This document shows, piece by piece, positions 10,575 through 22,425 of a DNA stretch of 64,000 nt; within the stretch, counting starts at the first letter, position 1, and each line of letters opens with the position of its first letter. Source of the DNA: Patiria miniata (Eukaryota > Echinodermata > Asteroidea > Valvatida > Asterinidae); assembly GCF_015706575.1 (NCBI RefSeq), contig NW_024037056.1, forward strand, positions 7,205,176 to 7,269,175, written 5' to 3'. Under the pieces are notes generated by a model, which saw only the letters and a list, made by a program, of their open reading frames with translations, was not told where the DNA came from and made no database searches. Made by a program: the position numbers and the translations under genes.

Positions 10575-10995
10575 ATTTTTTATTTGAACCCCGACCGTAT
10601 TGACAGTCACTTGTATTCTACGCTTCTGGCCCGCTCGATTACTCCTCGTCTCCGAGCAGGTTTCCAAATAAAATAAACGTAATTCAAGTCACCAAAACAT
10701 ATTGATCGAGATTTTTGTTTTGACGTACGGTGATTTGCAATGATGTAATGTTCCAATTGTGCTCGTGTCTGTAGCTGCAGAGTGGTTCTCATGTTCTATC
10801 GACCAACTTGCATCTTCGATCAAGTCACCATAGCAATGCGTTGACAAACGATTAACTCAAAACAAAAGGCTATTGTGCCCACGCGTTCTCTCCAATGAAT
10901 CATGAACAATTACACAGCGTTTATGTTTCTGCATTCTTATACTCCGTGGGCTAGGGGGGGGGGGTCCCAGTGCACCCCTTCCCAGAACCCACTGC
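10575..10995 (-). repeat. second copy of the fibrinogen-gene upstream region
   Basis: This aligns with 9296-9690 over its length, including the X-box-like site at 10,824-10,837 and the run of G/C near its end. No coding sequence lies in the downstream position (toward 9.7 kb), so this is an orphan promoter-like duplicate. Confidence 0.7.
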
Positions 10996-11456
10996 CACCA
11001 ATCTTAATCCTAGAATTGCGGGAATGAAACTGCAAACTCAAGACAAGTGCGAACAATTGTAGAACGTGCTGAATCCGATTTGAACATTACAAACATTTTC
11101 ACTCAATTGCTATGTTTGTGAACTCTCGACAAAGACTTAAATACACACCGTATTGTAACTGGGCTCGAAGCTAACACCACATCCAAATCAAATGTTTCAC
11201 CTGCAAACGTCTTTATAATCATTAGCTTCCACTAGCCAATGTACGAAGTAACATGACTTTTACTGCAACACAACCAATGGGAGACTTTCCATTCTCCGTA
11301 AGTCACCGAGAGAGCTAGAGGGCGCCCCTTACCGGGTAAACCCCAGAATAATAAAGAAGAAAAAAATCATCGTCCAAAGTTGCTTGTTTATTGCGTATCA
11401 ACGACGGTTTTCGACTTGGCTTGCTGTAGAAACTCACTCGCTTGTCAAATAAAATC

Positions 11457-11660
11457 ATGACGAAAACTCCATGTAATGTGCCGCAGTGTTAAGTAAGAGG
11501 AAGACATGAATATCCAAGGGAAAGAAAGAGGTGTAATACTTGGCGAGTGGCCATACGACGGTGAAAAATGACACAGGAAGGTCGTGGTGGCCGTCTCTAG
11601 GTGATGTTGTCTGCTCGGAACACTTCATAACATCAGACTATCAACAGTTTGGAAAGTCTG
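11457..11660 (+). pseudogene. degenerate THAP-domain exon
   Basis: The plus strand encodes a recognisable C2CH THAP zinc-finger pattern: TPCNVPQC, then RGRHEYPRERKRC and TWRVAIRR, then after a frame change WPSLGDVVCSEHF and TSDYQQFGKSG. The block ends at a good splice donor (GTAAGT at 11,661), as first THAP exons often do. A stop codon directly after the second cysteine and at least one frameshift show that it is dead. THAP domains occur in P-element transposases and in host proteins; nothing else here tells which this was. Confidence 0.7.
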
Positions 11661-13240
11661 GTAAGTTACTTAAATTTGTCGATATTTAGGCCTTAACGGG
11701 CCTCCCATACTCTAAATCAAGCATTTGTGATCAACTACTGATTTTTTGAGAGCCGCATCGCTAATAGTAATACATGACTTGGGTATTATGAATATATTTT
11801 GTTAACAAGAATGTGATGCAGTTGATGTAGAGAGCCAAAGTATGCGAACAGAAACCCAAACACACAAACAACCTGATTGGATTTACTTATTGCCAACTAT
11901 AAACAGCATTCACACCTCGTAGTAGAGTGGCATAGCCCCAATATTTCCAAGAATTGTGCACTTTGTGATAAAAGCATGACCTTTCGCATGTTGGTTCTTT
12001 ATGCCATGAAGAAATGTTCGTGAGAGGCATTTCAAATTTGACCTCTGGTGAATTTTGAGAGTACACACTACTATAAATAACAATAATTCTTCAAAAATTA
12101 ATACCTATATGACCCCAATCTACGCCATAGGTCGTCGTGCAATGAAAATCATGATCGGATTTGGGAACAATTCATATCTGACATCTGATGACCTTTGAAA
12201 GGTCGGTGACCTTTGTAAACCTTATTTCTAGCTATCTGTGATGTTAACTCTTTTAAAACCAAACTTTTAAACGATCCAAATTTAAATGGTACATGTAGGT
12301 GTCCATACTATGAAAAGAATGTTCATAGATATGACATGTGATATTTAACTTCTGGTGACCTTCCAAAAGATCATGACCAAGCTATAGACCAAGCTTAACC
12401 CGAGTCGAAGCCGAGGGTGCTATGCGCCCGGAGTTGGTAAAAAACAGCATATCCCACATCACAACAGTCAACAATTGTTTTGTTATATCGTATCAATAGC
12501 CTAGTAAAATAACTTCCTGGCTGAGAAATAAATTAAATCACTGTGATGTAACCTTTTTAACTGAAGGTTTTGATGTCCTGTCGGACATGAGACTGAGCGT
12601 TTGACGTTGCAGTTCTCATTGCGCAAAGCTAGGCGCCGCGGCAGGTTCCACATGGCCCTGTCTCAAGTCAAGTAAAAGTGGGGCACTAGGGTGTCAAGTC
12701 ATGGCGGCTTTTAGTTTATTTCTTTCCGTTGGCTTGTAATTTGTAGGCATAAACTTGGACTTTCTGGGGGTCGGGGAAAATATCGTCAATAGCGAATTAT
12801 TGTAAAAGGAAAGCCAAGTTGAAATTAAAGTTTGACAACCCTTGGATTGTGATTCGTCGACATTCTAACAGTTATTTTCGATCTTTATGCGGGCGGCGCG
12901 AGTGCGATTGACGACACCAATGGCATGCACAGTCCTACTAAGTAACTGCAGTCTATAAAATAAAAAAAAATAAAAAAAATGTCTCTTACCTTCCAGCATG
13001 TATGATAGAATGCGAATAAATCACAACTTGTTTCACACTCGATAGTAAATAAAACGAACATTTCACTTTTAGTTGTTGGAAAAAAAAACTATTAGAAATG
13101 CATGCACTGATTGCATACGATGTGCATGACGAACACGTTGAACGCGCGCGTGACGCAGACATTTTCCGTTTGTTACATAGATAAAGAATAAAAAAGACGG
13201 GCTTGGAAACTGCGTCGCAGAATACGCGCACGCATGATTA
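11661..13240. other. intergenic DNA with repeat-like text but no gene
   Basis: I see no coding sequence. Around 11,980-12,390 the text repeats phrases such as 'TGACCTTTGAAAGGTC', 'TCTGGTGACCTT' and 'ATCATGACC', suggesting an old interspersed repeat. A CCGAGGGTGCTATGCGCC block near 12,410 resembles the CCCTCGGCTTCG blocks at about 757 and 5,203. Confidence 0.4.
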
Positions 13241-13249
13241 TGTTGAGGA

Positions 13250-13785
13250 AACGGGTTTTCACGAAAGGGCGAATTTCCGTACTCTATGGTATTAATCAAT
13301 TTTCAGTAAATAAATACATTGTAATACAATAGTTCGTATGTCACGAAGGGCCTAATTCAATGCGCGTGCAATAAAACGTTTTCGCGAAGGGGCGAATTTC
13401 AAGGCGCATGCGCAGTGGGGCAGAATCTGCGCGTACTGTACACAAAATGCATTGACTCAGACCGCAGAAGGGCGAAATCTGCGCGTAGTCACTTTAGCGT
13501 TTTCACGAAGGGGCGAATTTGCTAATTGGTCTTTTTTTCGTTTTCACGAACAGCCTCTTCTCTTAATTAATTAATTCTGCAAAACTAATCACCTTTTTTC
13601 TTAAAGTTTGCTACATTTAGGAAGATTAGAAGCTCTTCTTTCCTCTGATACGTAAATCTTGCATATTTTATGCATCTCTAAGTTTCAAATTGTCAAATGA
13701 ATAAAATACCAACTTTAAACGCGATTATCTCGAATGTTTGTTCAGACAGTGAAATACTCAATTCGCCTCTTCGTGAAAACGGTGA
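13250..13785. repeat. cluster of CGTTTTCACGAAGGGGCGAA motifs, part 2
   Basis: At least five strong variants lie at 13,252-13,273, 13,377-13,400, 13,499-13,520, 13,539-13,550 and, inverted, 13,761-13,781. Weaker ones lie near 13,340 and 13,462. Two are followed by GCGCATGCGCAG or CTGCGCG blocks. Spacing is irregular, so this is not a simple tandem repeat. Confidence 0.65.
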
Positions 13786-13789
13786 CGAT

Positions 13790-15282
13790 TCATTTGATTG
13801 AACTGCTGCTGCGTGGAAACATTTATGACGTTCATGTTTTGCGCATGAGCAAGTTTAAGAGTGATTGCTCTGAACACTAAAGGTACAGTCCAACAGTTGT
13901 AATTTTTGCATTATGTTCGTTTGAAGCAGCAAATGTGCTCAAAATCTAAAGACGGGTGCTGAACAACTAACCTGATGAAGTTTCAGCTCAGCTTCAGCTG
14001 TATATTTCCAGAAAAAAAACATCATTCTAGAATCTCGATTTCCGAATCAAAGTTGCTGAACCATGTTTTGAATTGGGCCTGAATTCAGCGTTCGAGACAC
14101 AATCTCACTGAGCCGATTGCAGCTACGCGATGTCGCGCACTGATCCGACGAATTTTAGCAACCGCGCGTGTGCGTCGTGTCATCGCTTGCGCGAGCTTCG
14201 CCGAATAATACAAATAAATACATAAATAAATAAATACCTGCTAACGGACATTTCCAACGATGCGTCTTTGGAAAGGCCTTATTTCGATGATTTCTTCAAA
14301 ATGACAGCTTGTCAGAAAGAATATTTTCACAGGGCGTTAGTTCCCTTACTATCTTTCAACCAAGTATGTTTTTTAACAATAATTACGTCAGTAACGTTTT
14401 GGATAGCTGCAAATGATGGACTTAAGCTTTAAGTTAAGTTGAGTCCTAACATAATTGGGGTGCTAAGATCTTTCGTGAATACCAAATTAAGCGCCCCACT
14501 TAAGTTAGCGGGGTGTTCAGATTCATTTGTGACTTAAGTATTCTCTGAAATTTGAGTTTTGTGAATACGTCCCCAAACATGTGGCCGTCCTAGACAAATG
14601 AAATTACAGTATCCAAGTACACAATTAAACAATGTGATGTATTACTGATTCCGCCGTCTAAATAATTCTGGAAAACAAAATCGAAAACAGGTAAATTTAA
14701 GTTTCTGTTAACCATTAGTTTTTATCCAACCGATTTCTTTCGCCTGCATAAATGTAGCATGGGAAAACCCACCTCTAATGGTAATTGAACAATTTTGACA
14801 ATTCAAACTTTGACTGGTTCCGAGTCCAGGGCACATGAAGTGAACATTATTATTATTATTATTATTATTTTTTTGTGGGGGGGGGCATGTTTAAAAGTAC
14901 ATCAGATTAAGTGCACCCCCCCCCCCCTCTCTGTTTGAGCAACAAAATCGCTCAAACTCTTATGAAGGGCGCATACCAATATTATACATTTTGAGAGAGA
15001 AAAACAGAGAAAATGCACACTTTTTGTGCCCAGGTTCAATTCATGTTTTTTTACCGATTGATACCATTTCAGGCAGAAAATTTGTAACCAGTCTTCATTT
15101 TGAGCAAGGATTTTTGAGGTCGTTATGTATGTTTCTCTGTAGCTGAAAAAATGCACATGTGCCTTTTTGTTTTTACTAAAGCACTCTTAACATTTAACAC
15201 CACATGTCTATGACCCCGCTCCGATTTGTCGAATTTCAAGTGATCACTGGAGTTAGGTTTCCCAAGCTAATCTCGACAGACT
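13790..15282. other. intergenic DNA downstream of the discoidin-domain gene
   Basis: No gene is recognised. A short ATT/TTA microsatellite (14,847-14,870) runs into T and then G runs, and a C run follows at about 14,917-14,928. Frames here have no domain similarity. Confidence 0.5.
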
Positions 15283-18200
15283 TTACTTGTTAATTGTGCA
15301 GCCGAGGACTTCAAAGCGCATACAGCAGTATCCATGAAACTGGGTAGGCAGGATACGCAGGAACCTGGCCTGGAAGGCCTTCAGGAAAGTGGTGGTCACT
15401 TGGGTGTTTTGGTCCGAGTTTCCGGGGAACTGTGAGGAATAAACAAAGTGTAAGCATTGTCAAACCAGCGTTGAAAGGTTTGTGGGGACGAGTTTTGGCC
15501 ATGCAGTTGCAGCAGGATCGACAGAGGGAGCCCTGACCCTACGCCATGCATATTCATAGATATCCAGGGCTTTGTAGGATCAGTTAAAAAAAATAATTAA
15601 GGAATGTCCTACCACCACTCGACTACCAAGCTTGCCTCGGACTCTGATCTAGCTTAATTTTCATCAACCCTTTGCACACATCAACATGAGGTCGTGGGTT
15701 CGAGTCCGAACCGACTGAGTGAGCGTGAGCCTTTTATTTCACAAACCCTTCAACAACATACACTGAGTTCTGGTATACATTGTTTATGAAATTACATCCA
15801 TGAAAGGGCAATTGAACAATGCGATCGGACTACCTTCCTCGGTGTACTTGATCCATCATCGGTGACGACAGTCCATTCTTGTCCATCGTCGCTGTAGGCC
15901 ACTTTGAACTCTGCCACCCACTGTTGGTATCCCCCGCGCCCCTGCGTGATAACGCCAGTAATGGTCGCATTGGAACCGAGGTCGACTTGGATCCATGGAT
16001 TGGAGTCACTAGATCCGGCATTACACCAGGCTGCGGCCCCGCTTGTAACTGCATAGTAAGCAGATAATCAAACCTACTGAGCATAAAATGCTATACTTAG
16101 CAAATGTATATTGTAAGTAAAACTGGTAACCTGTCACTAGCACTGCACCAAGCAACGGCCATACTTGCAAAGCAAGCGGATGATAAGGAGGAAGTATTGC
16201 ATGGCCAATTGTGTGTTAATAAAAATAGACGGTTGCAAGCTATACAAAGGCTTTTGCTCTTATTATTTCCCCTTTATGTTCTTTATGTGTTGTGCTGAGC
16301 AATATGACATTAAGCAAATGATGAACTTGGCTTCGAATGTATGAGCGTCTTGTGCAACCTGTGCAAGTTTTTGAGCTCAAAATGTGTAATTATAAAATTA
16401 AACAAAAGAGACTTTACTTTAAAGCACCATCTCTCAGGGGACAGTCTTGAACAATTGGCATTTTTGTTGTCACCTTTGACGAATCATTTTTGTTTGAGTT
16501 GTCTTATTGTTCATCCAATGAAATTGTTCAACGAAGATAACATTACCTTGAAGGTTAAGCCGAGCCCTGGTTGGTCCGAAATCGGCCAGGTTGGGATGCA
16601 CTGACGACGCCGTTATGCTTGCATTTGGGATGCGACCATCTTCCATCCCAAAGGGTCCCTCTCTAGAGCACTCCAAAACGTCTGTCAGAGATAGTGGAAC
16701 CGATAGTGATAGTGATAGTGGAATCGATCAGGGTGGAGCTGGGTTCATTACAGCAATCACAATCATTTGTTTTAATGGACATCATGGCCGGCGCAGAATC
16801 CGCCTTCTCCTACATTGACGCTGAAGCTCAATCAGACGAAGTGTTTCAAGTAATGATTATCATGTTTCACTTGTGCGTCCGTGAATGAATGGAAATCTCT
16901 GTATGTAACAGGTTGACCTTTGCTCCAAATTTACATATTATAACACGCGACACCAAGGTCAGGTCATCCACACCAAATGCGATGTGCGAGATGGCAGATT
17001 TGGAACACCTTTCGTAGCTCGCATTTAACTTTAATAGTGTATCCAGGTACGTTTGACGTTTAAACGAGCTAAACAAGTCGTTTAAATGTGATAAATAAGT
17101 CGTTTGCACGAGACAATAAGTTTTGGTTTTTTTGCGTTGGGTTGATGTAAATCAAGATTTCGTCCTTCACCGACTTATATACACGCTCTATAGTCAGTGT
17201 GTTACCTCCAGAGTGAAAGTTGGGAAAATCTCTTGGGTGGGTACTCGAACCCACGACTTCCTGCTTTCTAGTGCAGATGTTTTACCGATTGACTACCGAC
17301 CTTTATGTCGTTGAAGGGGGAAACCAAAATTTGATTTCAACACCACGCCGCAAAACAAATGAAATAAATACATTAATTAATTAATTAATTAATTAATCCA
17401 TCTTGTGAATAGATCACGCCGTACCCGATGCTGTGTACATAAGAATCGAACCAGCCAACCGATCCCGTTAGCTCGGTGGTCGAGTGGTCAGGCATCTGCA
17501 CTAGAAAGAAAGCAGGAGGCCGTGGGTTCGAGTGCTACCCGAGTTTTTAACTTTTAAACGTGAGGAAACACACTGTGAACAGTATTTTATATATTGGTAC
17601 AGGGTGACACCTAAGTTGAGATATACTATGTCCTTGTTCATGCTTGATTTTTGTATTGGTTGGAAGCTTCTATACAAAACGCAAAGCCATGTCATGTTCT
17701 TCCTTTAAGTCATACGCTAGCGATTTCGGCGCAGGTTCGGCGGCGCAACGACATGAAACAAGCCGACTGCTTCTCAGCATGAGATTATCGTTTTTTGTTT
17801 AAGGCTGGCCTTTTTTAAAGGAAATGCGTCCTTGAATCACCGCCAGTGGTACGTATCCGACGGGTTACCCTGCACTACTGTGATGAAAAAAAGGTACAGG
17901 GAGAACTCCGCTTTGAATTGTTTATGTTGGCTCTGCTCTGGATAATTTGACTTAATTTATTTATTTGTATCGAGGCCCAATTTACATTTGAGCGAGAACA
18001 CGAGGCAGAAAGCTAGTAATTAACGGCCGTGCTTCTTTTGTGGAATTTGCCGGAGATACTGCATTATACATGAACGAGGCTCACTTTCAGATCCAATTTA
18101 TTGAATGAAAACACTATCACCAGGCCTTGGTAATGTTGCGTTAAAAGAAACATTCAAAGTAGTGCCAACCGTGGCCCAATGTTGAAATTTTAATTGGAAA

Positions 18201-21200
18201 AGACACAAATGTTTGTCTTATTATTAAAATGGAATGCCTTGTCGAGGTTGACCTCTTCATACTTCCCAACCTTCCAAATTCGGACGAAAATGAATAACCG
18301 ATTTTCAGAAGTGCATGATCATTTCAGGAAATTGGCCGGGATAACCTATATTATAAATGACAACATAAAATACAGAACGGCTTCAGTGATCACGCTTTTT
18401 GTGGAAAAAAATTGTGCTTTAGTACTGCAACCAATATTTGGGGGACCGGGCACCACCCGATCACCGTTTTAGAATTGTACGAGCTTTTCTTTCTTTTTTC
18501 AGACAGTTATTCTGCGCGACTTTTCTTCAACCTGTTCACAAAAGAAACTTGAAACTTGGATTGAAAGTCAACCCTGATTGACGTCATCTGGTATCAAATT
18601 ACCAAATCGTCATTTTTAACCCATGAGCAAACTAAACATTCATGTTAATATAGGTTTTCCCGGCCAATTTCAACTAAGTTTTCATTCAGTTTAACGCCTG
18701 GCTCATTCAATTTAAATTATAGTTGAAAGATCACGCATATTTTCATTCGACAATCACCAAGAACCATTCAATTTCACTATCATAGTATAGGTTTTCCCGG
18801 CCAATTTCCTGAAATGTTCAGTCACTTCTGAAAATCGGTCATTAATTTTCGTTTGAATTGAATGCACGTCTTTAATCCCATTTCAATTCAACAAAGGTTC
18901 AATCGTTTTCATTTTTTTCGTGCATTCGGTTTTGAGAAACAAACGGCCAATAACGTTACCTGTGCATTCATTGACAAATGCATACCTTGTCTAAATTGGT
19001 TGCAGGTACAGCTAATTTGATTGACGGTTAATGAAAAAAAAAGACCCTAACTATATCTTCGCCTTCCAAAAGCGGAGAAGAAGTCTTGTAAACGATTCGA
19101 ATGGACAAAATCGGACGTTGCTGCTCAATAACTTAATTAATTGAACAGAAATGGTATTGACCGATTTTAAGAACTGAATGAACATTTTAGGACATTGTCC
19201 GTGAAAACATATAACATCTATTTTATCGTCTTTCGATTCGCTCCAATTAAAGGTATAGTTTTGTTCATTCAATTTCGTCTGAACCATCAGTTAGGGTTGA
19301 TCGGACATTCAGTTTCATTATTGGGCAAACATATTTGTCAAGCACATTTTAAGACTTCCTGCACGTCCGTATTCCTATAAAACTCTAAATTATCTCAGCG
19401 TATTAAAAGCATGTAAGACGTCTTCAATCCGTAGATGAACACCTCTTTTTCTTAAAGAGCTATGCAATAGATTTATCTGAGGAACACATTTTGTGCAACT
19501 TTCGACTCCTCTTAAAAGTATGAAAACTATTTGACATGCATTTTTGGTTACTCTTATTGCAAATTACAGACAGAATCTTTCAAATCTTGTGAAAACATTT
19601 CTTCGGAACGGGTGAATGGACGTAAAAGGAAACCTGGTTTGAACATCAACCCTTGTCCTGAAATGTGTCAATTTTTGTGACGTCGACGTGACGTAATCAG
19701 GATCATGTACATGTACACCCACACGCGTACATCAACGTTCGCGCATTGTTATACGATACTGAAGTGGCACGCGTGTAGTGGCGCTTATACTCTCTGGAAA
19801 GATGTTAGTGATGTATTACAGAGGTTTGACAACGAATTTCAAAGAATATGACGGTCTTGAAGGATTATATACTGCTTTTATATTAACATAAACCATTTAC
19901 TAGCTATTTATAGGTTTGCTCATCTAATGTTTTCGACAATTAAAATTTGAGCTAGTTTGTTGTTTTAAAATAAAATTCGGGAAGACCCTACTTTTCAATG
20001 TCATGTCCCGCCCATGAAAGGGTCAGAAAAAGTGGCATCAGGTGGTTTTGAGCTTCTTGAGGTATCCTTATTGTGATCCTGGGAGTTTTGAACAGTGTAC
20101 CTAATAATGCATAGGGGCTCACTGACTATATATCATTGGAAAGTCAATAATTTGTGTAATGCTACCAAATTAATCGATTGGCACACACAATTCCATTGGG
20201 CCCTTCCTTTCACGCGAACTGCACGCACCTGATTTGGTATACACTGCAATCTCACTAGGCCCTCTTTAATGGGGAAAAAAAAATGCACGCGTTTGTACAA
20301 AGCAACTGCCACTTGACGGAATAGCTGAGCCAAACCTTGCACAAGGCTTTTTCCATTGAAAGGGGCCTTCGTGATATAATTGTTAGCGTGCTCGGAATTG
20401 TCTGTACTGTATTGCCGCTGCTTCGGTTTCAGAATGGACATTAACGTTCAAAATTGACATTTACAATAGGCCTCAGACGACGTCATGCTTTGTTTACAGG
20501 ATGGGTGGAATGCATCCCACCTATCTCAAAGGAAAGCGCACATATAAACAAAGCGTGACGTCATTAGGTAGTAGGTATATTACAATAGGCCCATACTCAC
20601 CATGACAGTTGAAGTAATCATGAATGTCCTCCTGGTCGTTGGTGAACATTGGAGTGTCGGTGTAAAACGGTGGATGAGACCAATGGACTGGCTGCATGTA
20701 GACGGGTCCCGGTCTGGTACTGGTGCAGGCGCAACGATCAGCCTTACTCCCCGGCATAAACCAGCGAAGACGGCCTGACTGATTTGCATCAGGCTCCTGA
20801 CCGAAGAAGCAGACCCTCTCAGCCCAAACCACACCCATAAGGGTCCCTATAATGAAGAAAATGTCACGCAATAAAAAAAAGGATCGCCGGTATTTATTTC
20901 GTTTTCGAATGTATCCGCAAAGGGGGTGACTTCATAAACAAAAGAAAGGCAAAGCAAAACAAAACACCGCCCCCCCCCGCATTAATAATAATAAACAAAT
21001 CCATAAACAACCCTACACATACCAAACAAGTGCGAGTGCACAAAAAAAGCTCTGGCTATCTTGTATGAAAGTCTTGCATAAAAACCTATCAAAATGATCC
21101 CCGTCAGAGCTTACAAACGCGACGCCCAAAATATGACGCCGATGGCACATACCGAGGGTAATTATTATCACCCATCCAGACTCCCATATATATTTTAATC

Positions 21201-21204
21201 CCAT
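15283..21204 (-). CDS. secreted protein with C-terminal discoidin (F5/8 type C) domain, five coding exons
   Basis: I assembled this gene from splice signals. The coding exons, in order, are 21153-21204, 20601-20846, 16547-16681, 15834-16048 and 15283-15429. All introns are GT-AG and the phases agree at every junction (1, 1, 1, 0), giving 795 bases and 264 residues. Exon 1 plus the start of exon 2 form a signal peptide (residues 1-26, hydrophobic VIIITLGTLMGVV, ending VWA). Residues 27-100 are an unrecognised extracellular region with cysteines 30, 56, 58 and 98. Residues 104-260 are a discoidin domain that opens with C-S-R-E-G-P-F-G-M-E-D-G, includes PWIQVDLGSNATITGV and FPGNSDQNTQV, and closes with RFEVLGC. 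Sequons at N39, N119 and N171 fit secretion. The family binds carbohydrate or lipid and takes part in adhesion or immune recognition; the ligand here is unknown. Intron 2 (3.9 kb) is full of repeats. UTRs were not defined. Confidence 0.85.
15640..15735 (+). repeat. tRNA-like SINE remnant with B box
   Basis: GTGGGTTCGAGTCCG at about 15,694-15,708 is a good pol III B box, but the upstream A-box half is not convincing. It lies in the last intron of the discoidin-domain gene. It is probably an old SINE tail rather than a tRNA gene. Confidence 0.35.
17125..17312 (-). repeat. tRNA-derived SINE, minus strand
   Basis: Read on the minus strand, it begins with a tRNA-like part (GGTCGGTAGTCAATCGG, then CATCTGCACTAGAAAGCAGG, then the B box GTGGGTTCGAGTACCC) and continues into a non-tRNA tail. 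It lies head-to-head with the plus-strand copy that starts a few bases away. Confidence 0.65.
17320..17610 (+). repeat. tRNA-derived SINE, plus strand
   Basis: A 5' part is shared with 6,640-6,775 (ACCCGATGCT, AACCGATCCCGTTAGCTCGG). It continues into the tRNA-like A box, CATCTGCACTAGAAAG and the B box GTGGGTTCGAGTGC. A TTAA/ATTA microsatellite (17,372-17,396) interrupts it. It lies in intron 2 of the discoidin-domain gene. Confidence 0.65.
18265..18870. repeat. inverted-repeat element with TTTTCCCGGCCAATTT ends
   Basis: The segment 18,275-18,355 and the segment 18,783-18,865 are inverted copies of each other over about 75 bp. Both hold CCCGGCCAATTTC, CTGAAATG and CACTTCTGAAAATCGG in one orientation or the other. 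A further partial end sits at 18,651-18,680. It is probably a non-autonomous DNA transposon or a nest of such ends. It lies in intron 2 of the discoidin-domain gene. Confidence 0.6.
19320..19465 (+). repeat. repeat shared in inverse orientation with 62.0-62.13 kb
   Basis: TTTAAGACTTCCTGCA, TTATCTCAGCGTA and GTCTTCAATCCGTAGATG match the reverse complement of about 62,025-62,125. Both copies sit beside TTTTCCCGGCCAATTT-type sequence, so they likely belong to one longer element family. Confidence 0.6.
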
Positions 21205-21849
21205 TCATAACTACCTTTTTGGTCCAACTTTGTTTCGGTTCAAAAATCAAAACATGTCAAAAACTAGACGTTCGCCAATGAATGGCAGTATGCTTTTGCC
21301 TAGTTCCGGATAGCACGTGCACTTACGACCCAACTACACGCGCGTTAATCGATTTTGTGTGACGTATTCTGTGCTGGGTCAAAGATTGTTGGTCCGTGCG
21401 TGAGTTCGAGCCGTTGCTCTGCAAACAAAAGTTTCAAAATCATTTACTTGTTTTTCTCTCTTTTTAAATTTGCTGGAATTCTCTTCAATGAACTATTTTT
21501 TTTGGAAAATGAAATAATACTTTTATCAGAAAATATGCTTGATTCGGTTGGTTCTGGCTGAAAAAAAAAATAAAAAATCTGGCATGATTTTTTTTTGCGT
21601 GAAGCAGTTTTGATCGATTCGGAACTGATTGAACCGATCCGGAACTAGGAAAAGTGACATCGGTACTTTTGACGTCGTTAAATAAAAAAAAAAGAGCTTA
21701 AATTTTGAAAATTATTTCGTGGTCTCTACATCACTCAGGTAAACTTTTTAATCAATGTCACTTGAATTCGTGGAGTAATTGAGCTGAAAGCAGCCTGAAA
21801 GATTGAACGTTAAAACCAATGGAACGTTAAAGGGCACCAGATGTCACGG

Positions 21850-22010
21850 GAGTCTAAATTTCATGTAACACTGGAAAAGTGTTTAAGACCAGCTAGCCAT
21901 GTCTGTATCATCCGTTTCAGACCGGCCACGTGACGGGCTGTCGACCAATATGATTGCGTACACTGTCTAAGGTATTTATGAATTCTATATAAATAGGTAC
22001 AAATAAATGT
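21850..22010 (-). repeat. dispersed repeat, copy 2 (partner at 4.68-4.87 kb)
   Basis: This is the reverse-orientation match of 4,680-4,870. Blocks AACACTGGAAAAGTGTTTAAG, CAGCTAGCCATGTC and CACTGTCTAAGGTATTTAT align with it. It is non-coding. Confidence 0.6.
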
Positions 22011-22087
22011 ACAGAAACGAACAGCACCTGTACACACAATCATGAGCACAACATAATAATAATACAAAGGAATGTCAGAGAGCATTT

Positions 22088-22136
22088 CAGCCCCCCCTCC
22101 CGGCACACCCTCCGCCCCCCCCCCCCCCCCCGGCAT
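22088..22136. repeat. poly(C)-rich tract
   Basis: Interrupted C runs (CCCCCCTCCCGG, CCGCC, then about 18 C) end in CGGCATTAA. They account for a glycine-rich frame on the minus strand. The tract has strong G-quadruplex potential on the minus strand. Confidence 0.6.
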
Positions 22137-22383
22137 TAACCTCTCTTGATATAAACACTCAAGAGTTTGAAATAGATCGACTGACTGACTCTAAACCAAA
22201 ATGAACGCACACGCTGATAACAAGATCCTGTAAGCTTCGAAGCCTTTTAGTTTGATTGCACTAATTGGACAAAAAAAGACTGCAGAAATTAAGACTCGAG
22301 GTCAGTGAAAATGTGGTCTTGAATGCATATTACGAAATGTAATTACTAAAACTACTTAAAAACAAACAAACAAACAAACACCC

Positions 22384-22425
22384 CAACTAGACTTATGTTT
22401 GTGGACAAACACAGGGCTGTTTCGG
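22384..22425 (+). repeat. class-A tag hairpin, diverged copy
   Basis: AACTAG is followed by a hairpin with arms TGTTTGTGG and ACAAACA and then the tag GGCTGTTTCGG (22,415-22,425). This is the leftmost tag-type copy and marks the start of the CRE-rich repeat domain. Confidence 0.65.

Noticed and set aside
17466-17540. A functional tRNA gene
   Set aside because: A and B boxes are present, but the cloverleaf is imperfect, the anticodon arm is extended by repeats, and the unit continues into a tail shared with other copies; it is a SINE.
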